A stretch of DNA of 25,593 nucleotides from an uncultured Ruminococcus sp. (GTDB lineage Bacteria; Bacillota; Clostridia; Oscillospirales; Acutalibacteraceae), in contig CACYDB010000120.1 of NCBI GenBank assembly GCA_902773035.1, positions 1 through 25,593 on the forward strand, read 5' to 3'. Shown piece after piece: positions 20,496 to 25,593 of this stretch. Made by a program: the position numbers and the translations under genes. Position 1 is the stretch's first letter, and each line of letters begins with the position of its first letter. The notes beneath the pieces were generated by a model that made no database searches, was not told the DNA's origin, and saw only the letters and a program-made list of their open reading frames with translations.

Positions 20496-22856
20496 CTACC
20501 CCAAAACCTTCTTCGCGGTATCGACGCTCTCCTTAGCGTCCCTGCAATAATAATCCGCTCCGATTTTCTCGGCGTAATCGGCTGTGAGCACGGCTCCGCC
20601 GACCATTACCTTACAATCCTCAAGCCCCTTTGTCCTTCTGACAAGGGCGATCGTATCCTCCATACTTCCGAGCGTGGTCGTCATCAGCGCAGACAGTCCG
20701 ATCAGCCTGATATTCTGCTCAACCGCCGTATCGACGATAAGCTGAGGCTCAACATCTCTGCCGAGGTCAACCACAGTGTAGCCGTAGTTGTCGAGCAGCA
20801 CCTTGACGATATTCTTGCCTATATCGTGAATGTCGCCCTTGACGGTCGCGAGAATTATCTTTCCCTTGGAAACAGGCGCGCTGTCAGTCTTTGAGAGCTG
20901 TTTCTTGATAACCTCAAAGCACGCCTGCGCCGTATTAGCGCTCTGGATAAGCTGCGGCAGAAAGAGCTTTCCCTTCTCAAAATCGGCGCCGACCTTGTCG
21001 AGCGCGGGGATGAGCGTGGAGTTGACTATTTCCATCGCGTCGGTATTCTCCAGCATTTTCTCAGTCAGAGAAGCCGCCTCGTTTTTAAGTCCGCCCGTGA
21101 TCGCCTCGTCAAGCGTGAGGTGCGAGCTTACTATCTTAGGCTTATCGGGCTGAGCCTGATTATAAGTATCAATATAGTCGCGCGAGTTTTTGTCTATATT
21201 CGCGAGCACCTTGTACGCCCTGACCGCGCCCATCATATCATCGTCGTTGGGGTTGATGATCGGCAGAGTCAGTCCGCTGTGGAGAGCCATCGTCAAGAAA
21301 ATATGGTTGATAAGCTCGCGCCTCGGAAGTCCGAAGCTTATATTTGAAACGCCCAGACAGGTCTTGCACCCGAGCTCAGTCACAACGCGGTTAAGCGCCT
21401 TAAGAGTCTCGGCGCAGCCCTCCTGCTCGGCTGAAACCGTCAGAGTCAGGCAGTCGATATAAACGTCCTTCGGGTCGATTCCCTCAGCCTTCGCCCTCTC
21501 GACGATCCTTTTCGCGATCTCAAATCTGCCCTCGGCAGTCTTTGGAATACCGTCCTCGTCGAGCGTCAGACCAATGACCGACGCGCCGTACTTCTTAACG
21601 AGCGGCAGAACATTGTCAAGCGATTTTTTCTCGCCGTTTACAGAGTTGACAATCGGCTTGCCGTTATATATCCTCAGCGCCGCCTCAAGCACATCGGGCT
21701 TGGTGCTGTCGATCTGCAGGGGCGCGTCAATCACCGACTGCAAAGCCTTGATGACCCTCGTCATCATCGCCTTCTCGTCGATCTGCGGCAGTCCGACGTT
21801 GACGTCGAGAATATCCGCTCCCGCGCTCACCTGGCTGATAGCCTGGCTGAGAATGTAGTCAATATCGTTATTTATCAGAGCTTCCTTAAAGAGCTTCTTG
21901 CCCGTAGGGTTGATCCTCTCGCCGATAACTCTCGGCTCGCTGAGCTCAACGGCAGTCGTCGCCGAGCACACAGCTGTTGCCCTGTCAACCTTTGCTTTCT
22001 TATACTTTTTCGTATCAATAACCTTTTTAAGCGCGCGGATATAGTCGGGAGTGGTGCCGCAGCAGCCTCCCACAAGCTTAACCGTACCCAAATCAATAAT
22101 CTCGCTCATACTCCGCGCAAAATCGTCGGGCAGAACGTTATAAGTATTGCTGTTAGGATCAGGCAAGCCCGCGTTGGGCTTGACAAAGACAGGCAGAGCC
22201 GTCCACTCCGTGAACTCCTTAATAATCGGGATAAGCTCGTCGGGACCCAGCGAGCAGTTTACGCCGAGAGCGTCAACGCCCAATCCCTCCAGTGTCAGAG
22301 CGGCGCTTGCTACGCTCACGCCCGCAAAGGTTCTGCCGTTTCTCTCAAACGTCATTGAGGTCACAACGGGCTTGTCGCTGTTCTCCTTAGCCGCGAGCAC
22401 GCCCGCTTTCAGCTCGAGCAAATCGGTAAACGTCTCAAAGAAAATCAGATCCGCGTCCTTACCCGCGAGGATCTCCTCCCTGAAATAGTCGTAGGCTTCC
22501 TCAAAGCTCAGCGATCCCGACGGCTCGAGAAGCTGACCTATAGGTCCTATCTCCAGCGCCACAAGCGCCCTGCCGTCAGCCGCCTCGCGAGCGTTTCGTA
22601 CCGCCGCGGATATAAGCTCCTCAACGCTGTAGCCGCTGTCCTTCATCTTATAGCGGTTAGCGCCGAAGGTATTCGTCGTTACAATCTGAGTTCCCTCGTC
22701 TATATAAGCCTTATGAATACCCTTGACGACCTCGGGACGCGTGATATTGAGCGTCTCGGGGATCTCGCCGAGCTTCAAGCCGCTCTTTTGCAGCATAGTT
22801 CCCGTTGCGCCGTCGAGTAATATAAAGTCATTTTTCAAAAGTTCATTAAAATTCAC
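20496..22856 (-). CDS. metH: Cobalamin-dependent methionine synthase without reactivation domain
   Basis: 786 residues counted from GTG 22856. The domain order is homocysteine-binding barrel (about 5-285; zinc cysteines in GVNCSLGP, C201, and GGCCGTTPD, C265/C266), pterin-binding barrel (about 305-560; GERINPTGKK, DVNVGLPQ, NPNDDDMM), the B12 cap (about 575-655) and the cobalamin domain (about 665-786) with DIHDIGKN carrying the axial ligand His677. The AdoMet reactivation domain of long MetH is absent and is encoded by the gene just upstream, whose end overlaps this start by 11 bp. It methylates homocysteine using methyl-tetrahydrofolate. The open frame continues upstream to 22940, but there it lies inside the neighbouring gene, and the family N-terminus begins at NELLKNDFILLDGATGT. 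The GTG start has only a weak site (GGAA). Confidence 0.95.
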   Translation of the reverse strand: MNFNELLKNDFILLDGATGTMLQKSGLKLGEIPETLNITRPEVVKGIHKAYIDEGTQIVTTNTFGANRYKMKDSGYSVEELISAAVRNAREAADGRALVALEIGPIGQLLEPSGSLSFEEAYDYFREEILAGKDADLIFFETFTDLLELKAGVLAAKENSDKPVVTSMTFERNGRTFAGVSVASAALTLEGLGVDALGVNCSLGPDELIPIIKEFTEWTALPVFVKPNAGLPDPNSNTYNVLPDDFARSMSEIIDLGTVKLVGGCCGTTPDYIRALKKVIDTKKYKKAKVDRATAVCSATTAVELSEPRVIGERINPTGKKLFKEALINNDIDYILSQAISQVSAGADILDVNVGLPQIDEKAMMTRVIKALQSVIDAPLQIDSTKPDVLEAALRIYNGKPIVNSVNGEKKSLDNVLPLVKKYGASVIGLTLDEDGIPKTAEGRFEIAKRIVERAKAEGIDPKDVYIDCLTLTVSAEQEGCAETLKALNRVVTELGCKTCLGVSNISFGLPRRELINHIFLTMALHSGLTLPIINPNDDDMMGAVRAYKVLANIDKNSRDYIDTYNQAQPDKPKIVSSHLTLDEAITGGLKNEAASLTEKMLENTDAMEIVNSTLIPALDKVGADFEKGKLFLPQLIQSANTAQACFEVIKKQLSKTDSAPVSKGKIILATVKGDIHDIGKNIVKVLLDNYGYTVVDLGRDVEPQLIVDTAVEQNIRLIGLSALMTTTLGSMEDTIALVRRTKGLEDCKVMVGGAVLTADYAEKIGADYYCRDAKESVDTAKKVLG

Positions 22857-23490
22857 AGCGTGTTCCAGCCTTTCTGAATTTACAAGTTTTCGCCATATTG
22901 CAGACCGCGCAGCCTCTGCGCCGTTTCTCAAGAGGATCATCGCTCACTCCGACTACAGCAGTGACGGATTTTGAGGGTGTGAGCAGGGAATTTTCGTTGG
23001 TACAGAGCCCGATTTTCCTCGGAGCGTCGAGCAGCGCGAGGATCTTCCCCTGAAGCTCGATCGGATAATCGGCGTACCCGGGCGCGAATCGCCACGTCAG
23101 ATATTTTCCATCTTCCTTCTCGGCGAGCAAAAGGTCAAGCTGCGCGCAGACATTCTCGATCGCCGCGCCCGCCATAGCGTCAAGCACTACAGCCTTAGCC
23201 ATATCGCTGACCTGAGCCGAGCGTATCAGCCTGTCAACCGCCGCGCCGAGAGTAGCGCAGATAACATACGCGCTCTCACATTCCGCGAGGTGCTTTTTAA
23301 CCGCCTCGCCCTCGATAAGACCGCTGTTTTCAAGCTCGATTTTTTTGTACAGATATTTGGGAACAGCCGCGCGGACAAGCTCCTCCTCGCACACGTCCAG
23401 AAGCCTCTCCATAGCGGAGTTCAGCTCGATTTCGGCGCCTCCGAGGTATCTTATCGTTTCCTCACGGCTGACATTTTTAAGCTCAATCAT
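22846..23490 (-). CDS. Stand-alone methionine synthase reactivation (AdoMet) protein
   Basis: 214 residues equivalent to the C-terminal activation domain of long MetH. The R-x-A/S-P-G-Y motif is present as WRFAPGYADYP (134-142), followed by the LLTPSKSVTAVVGVS end of the family. It would bind S-adenosylmethionine and reductively remethylate inactive cob(II)alamin of the adjacent MetH. A separate MetH/activator pair is known from Thermotoga and many Clostridia. The tail adds a cysteine cluster, C194, C197, C203 and C212, of the pattern C-x2-C-x5-C-x8-C, suggesting a metal or Fe-S site; related clostridial proteins have, as I recall, similar tails. The start, 5 bp after metF, has no clear ribosome-binding site, so it is probably translated by coupling. 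Confidence 0.88.
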   Translation of the reverse strand: MIELKNVSREETIRYLGGAEIELNSAMERLLDVCEEELVRAAVPKYLYKKIELENSGLIEGEAVKKHLAECESAYVICATLGAAVDRLIRSAQVSDMAKAVVLDAMAGAAIENVCAQLDLLLAEKEDGKYLTWRFAPGYADYPIELQGKILALLDAPRKIGLCTNENSLLTPSKSVTAVVGVSDDPLEKRRRGCAVCNMAKTCKFRKAGTRCEF

Positions 23491-23495
23491 TTTGG

Positions 23496-24353
23496 TCAGA
23501 GAAGCTTTCCGATAGCTTCCGTAATCTTTCTCGCGACGTAGGGATTGTTCATCGTGTAAAGATGGATACCGCTGACGCCGTTCGCGATCAGATCAACGCA
23601 CTGATCGACCGCGTAGGCGATTCCCGCGTCACGCAGCGCCTCGGGATTATGCTCGTAGCGGTTCATAATTCTCGTAAACTTCGCGGGGAGCGACGCTCCG
23701 CACAGCGATACCATTCGCTGAATCTGGTTTTTATTAACGACGGGCATAATTCCCGCCTCAACAGGTACGTTTATACCCGCGATTTTGCACCTCTGCATAA
23801 AGCTGTAGAAGCTCTCGTTATCAAAGAAAAGCTGAGAAATCAGGAGCTCTGCGCCGGCGTCAACCTTTTTCTTGAGGTTGATTATATCCTCGACCTCGTC
23901 CTTGGCGTCGGGATGAACCTCGGGATAACACGCTCCCGCGACGTTAAAGCCGCCGAAGCTCTTGATAAACGCCGTCAGATCGCTCGCGTGCTTAAAATCA
24001 GTCTTGGGAGGCATATCGGGCACGATATCGCCGCGCAGCGCGAGGATATTCTCAATATTATTCTCCTTAAACTGCCTGAGCACCGCCTCGACCTCCTCCT
24101 TGGAGTTGTTAACGCAGGTCAGGTGGGCGATAGCCTCAACGCCGTAGTCCTCCTTGATCTTACGCGCGATCGCGCAGGTATTATCCGCCGCGGTACCGCC
24201 CGCGCCGTAGGTCACGCTGATATACGCGGGCTTGAGCGAGCTCAATTCCTCCAGCACGCCGTACACCGACTCGATCGGCGAGGTCTTTTTAGGCGGAAAA
24301 ACCTCAAAGGATAATATCGTTCTGTCCTCTTTATATAAATCCATAATATTCAT
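23496..24353 (-). CDS. metF: Methylenetetrahydrofolate reductase
   Basis: 285 residues, a single flavin-binding barrel of normal MetF length. Diagnostic segments are SFEVFPPKK (the catalytic Glu region near the N-terminus), ISVTYGAGGTAADNT, HLTCVNNSKEEV, ILALRGDIVPD, and LISQLFFDNESFY with PVEAGIMPV downstream. It reduces methylene-THF to methyl-THF, the methyl donor of the MetH encoded two genes later. I chose ATG 24353 (GAGGTG upstream) over the in-frame GTG 24362, which lies within that site. Many acetogenic and clostridial MetF enzymes partner with MetV or RnfC2; no such gene is seen here, so NADH-type reduction is a reasonable guess. First gene of the three-gene methionine operon. Confidence 0.95.
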   Translation of the reverse strand: MNIMDLYKEDRTILSFEVFPPKKTSPIESVYGVLEELSSLKPAYISVTYGAGGTAADNTCAIARKIKEDYGVEAIAHLTCVNNSKEEVEAVLRQFKENNIENILALRGDIVPDMPPKTDFKHASDLTAFIKSFGGFNVAGACYPEVHPDAKDEVEDIINLKKKVDAGAELLISQLFFDNESFYSFMQRCKIAGINVPVEAGIMPVVNKNQIQRMVSLCGASLPAKFTRIMNRYEHNPEALRDAGIAYAVDQCVDLIANGVSGIHLYTMNNPYVARKITEAIGKLL

Positions 24354-24374
24354 TAATATCACCTCAACAGAGTT

Positions 24375-24403
24375 ATTTTACCATAAATCCGCCGACAAAA
24401 CAA
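24375..24403 (-). promoter_or_regulatory. Possible metF operon promoter
   Basis: Minus strand: TTGTTT (24403-24398), 17 bp, TAAAAT (24380-24375), with start near 24368 and a very short leader before the ATG at 24353. The -35 is weak. The leader is too short for a SAM-I or cobalamin riboswitch, so the operon must be controlled otherwise. Confidence 0.4.
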
Positions 24404-24412
24404 CACTTTCAT

Positions 24413-24441
24413 TTGACATCTGAGCCGAATAAGTGTAAAAT
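24413..24441 (+). promoter_or_regulatory. Promoter of the GtrB-like glycosyltransferase gene
   Basis: A perfect TTGACA (24413-24418), exactly 17 bp, then TAAAAT (24436-24441). Transcription starts near 24448, which also decides the start codon: TTG 24447 cannot be used, whereas ATG 24474 lies 26 bases inside the transcript behind AGAGGA. Confidence 0.8.
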
Positions 24442-24473
24442 TATACTTGTATTCCCGGAAAAGAGGAAAATAT

Positions 24474-25409
24474 ATGAAACTTTCACTTGTAGTGCCGTGT
24501 TACAACGAAGAGGGAAACGTCGAGCTTTTCTACGAGGAAACCGTCAAGGCGTTTCGCGACACAGGCATTGAATATGAATTTGTATTTGTCAACGACGGCA
24601 GCCGTGACAAAACCATAGACAAGCTCAAAAAGCTTTACAACGAAAAGACCGAGAGCAACATCACCGTCGTATCGTTCAGCCGCAACTTCGGCAAGGAGAG
24701 CGCGATTTACGCGGGAATCAAGAACTCGACGGGCGATTACATCTCCCTCATCGACGCCGATTTACAGCAGCGTCCCGAGGTTGTGCTCGAGATGATGGAC
24801 ATTCTCGAAAACGAGCCTGAGTACGACTGCGTAGCCGCCTATCAGGGCGAGCGTAAGGAAGGCTCGGTAATGACAGGCTTTAAGTCGGGCTTTTACAAGC
24901 TCATCAACAAGCTCAGCGAGGTCGAGCTTCACGCCGACGCGAGCGACTTCAGAACCTTTACCCGCGGAGTTGCCGACGCGATCCTCGAAATGAGCGAGTA
25001 CCACCGCTTCTCAAAGGGCATTTTCAGCTGGATAGGCTTCAACACAAAATACATTCCCTACGAGGTTCAGGAGCGTAACTCGGGAGAGACAAAATGGAGC
25101 TTCACAAAGCTCGTAAAATACGCGTTCGAGGGTATCTCCGCGTTCTCCACAAAGCCCTTAAAGCTCGCCACCTACACAGGTATGCTCACCGCCTTTGCCG
25201 CGATAGTTTACCTCATAGTCGTAATCATTCAGCGAATCTGGTTCAACGTCGCCGTAAGCGGTTACGCCACGATCGTCGCGCTGATACTCCTGCTCGGAGG
25301 GATCCAGCTTTTCTGCATAGGGATCATCGGCTCCTACCTTGCCAAGACCTATATTCAGAGCAAGCAGCGCCCCATCTACATCGCCAGGGAAATATTAAAG
25401 AGAAAATAA
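24474..25409 (+). CDS. Polyprenyl-phosphate glycosyltransferase, GtrB/DPM1-like (GT2)
   Basis: 311 residues. The GT-A domain shows LSLVVPCYNEEGNVELF at the start, FVFVNDGSRDKT (about 40-51), SFSRNFGKESAIYAGI, and LIDADLQQRPEVV with the D-x-D-type metal site. DASDFRTFTRGV and QERNSGETKWSFTKLVKYAFEGI follow, typical of the GtrB/DPM1 group. Two C-terminal membrane helices (about 226-249 and 259-284) end in a basic tail. Such enzymes load a sugar from a nucleotide donor onto undecaprenyl phosphate, for later transfer outside the cell by a GT-C partner; none is visible in the window. It may decorate teichoic acid, the capsule or a glycoprotein. It is monocistronic with its own promoter and terminator. 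The longer frame from TTG 24447 is rejected. Confidence 0.9.
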   Translation: MKLSLVVPCYNEEGNVELFYEETVKAFRDTGIEYEFVFVNDGSRDKTIDKLKKLYNEKTESNITVVSFSRNFGKESAIYAGIKNSTGDYISLIDADLQQRPEVVLEMMDILENEPEYDCVAAYQGERKEGSVMTGFKSGFYKLINKLSEVELHADASDFRTFTRGVADAILEMSEYHRFSKGIFSWIGFNTKYIPYEVQERNSGETKWSFTKLVKYAFEGISAFSTKPLKLATYTGMLTAFAAIVYLIVVIIQRIWFNVAVSGYATIVALILLLGGIQLFCIGIIGSYLAKTYIQSKQRPIYIAREILKRK

Positions 25410-25440
25410 AAGCTCGCGCGCAGAGCGCAAATGAGCAGGC

Positions 25441-25480
25441 AATACAAAAAGTCGCTTTAAAAGAGCGGCTTTTTTGTATT
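25441..25480 (+). terminator. Intrinsic terminator after the GtrB-like gene
   Basis: AATACAAAAAGTCGCTTT (25441-25458) pairs with AGAGCGGCTTTTTTGTATT ending at 25480, with two G-U wobbles, followed by TTCCTTT. The A- and T-runs at both sides allow function from either direction. Confidence 0.85.
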
Positions 25481-25509
25481 TTCCTTTGAAGAAAATAATG
25501 TGCAAACTC

Positions 25510-25538
25510 TTTACATTTGTAAAAAGAGGTAGTATAAT
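25510..25538 (+). promoter_or_regulatory. Near-consensus promoter of a gene beyond the right edge
   Basis: TTTACA (25510-25515), 17 bp, then the perfect TATAAT (25533-25538). The leader from about 25545 contains a small hairpin (TCCGC/GCGGA, 25556-25571) and the window ends in AAAGAAGGA, which reads as a ribosome-binding site for a start codon just outside. Confidence 0.8.
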
Positions 25539-25593
25539 ATATATGTATATCTTTGTCCGCTTTTATGCGGAATACTATTTGGGTAAAGAAGGA

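Noticed and set aside
22857..22940. Longer N-terminus of metH
   Set aside because: The extra 28 codons overlap the reactivation gene, lack MetH homology, and the family sequence begins directly after GTG 22856.
23562..24314. 250-codon plus-strand open frame opposite metF
   Set aside because: metF is unmistakable on the minus strand; the antisense frame has no family motifs and arises from codon bias of metF.
24354..24446. SAM or cobalamin riboswitch before metF
   Set aside because: The spacer to the divergent gene is about 120 bp including both promoters, and I see no conserved riboswitch core.
24447..24473. TTG start 9 codons before ATG 24474
   Set aside because: It coincides with the expected transcription start of the TTGACA/TAAAAT promoter and has no ribosome-binding site, whereas ATG 24474 has AGAGGA.

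Overview
The window looks like the chromosome of a Gram-positive member of the Clostridia, most likely a Ruminococcus-type gut bacterium (Oscillospiraceae). This is inferred from purine-rich Shine-Dalgarno sites, SigA-like promoters with extended -10 elements, the split CpsC/CpsD polysaccharide co-polymerase, a sortase, lysine-rich Fn3 surface proteins, and a MetH whose reactivation domain is a separate gene. No rRNA, tRNA, CRISPR array, insertion sequence or phage gene was seen.

Region 1 (1-12447, all minus strand) is a Wzy-type capsule/exopolysaccharide operon transcribed right to left from a promoter near 12500. Its order is CpsC-like chain-length protein, CpsD-like tyrosine kinase, a polyprenyl glycosylphosphotransferase that starts with TTG, UDP-glucose dehydrogenase, a GT4 and a GT26 (TagA/WecG) glycosyltransferase, the CapE-CapF-CapG trio for UDP-N-acetyl-L-fucosamine, a GT2 glycosyltransferase, an FdtA/QdtA-type ketoisomerase with an FdtB/QdtB-type aminotransferase (a dTDP-3-amino-3,6-dideoxyhexose), and the first 48 codons of a membrane protein cut by the left edge. 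The encoded repeat unit probably contains a FucNAc-type residue, a 3-amino-deoxyhexose and a uronic acid. Polymerase, flippase, the dTDP-glucose genes and a CpsB-type phosphatase are not in the window.

Region 2 (12450-18070, plus strand) is a surface-protein block. It has a three-gene sortase module (a small signal-peptide protein whose C-terminus looks like a sorting signal with the unorthodox core IKATG, a class D-like sortase, and an unrecognised four-pass membrane protein). Two paralogous secreted lysine-rich Fn3/Ig-like proteins follow, then an asparaginase-family protein. The three promoter regions in this block share the 12-mer pattern TTGTGATANNAT.

Region 3 (18026-18869) has no convincing gene. 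It holds a candidate ~95-nt small RNA with its own promoter and terminator, an array of GTTACAC boxes with partly helical spacing, and three copies of a hairpin-forming intergenic repeat; a diverged fourth copy lies at 20390-20440.

Region 4 (18870-25593) holds, on the minus strand, a membrane-embedded XRE-type regulator with its own promoter, and a one-carbon/methionine operon metF - metH-reactivation protein - metH. Divergent from metF is a plus-strand GtrB/DPM1-like polyprenyl-phosphate glycosyltransferase with a clear promoter and terminator. The right edge ends with a near-consensus promoter and a ribosome-binding site for a gene that starts just outside.

Functions are assigned from motifs, length and context read by eye; no database search was run.
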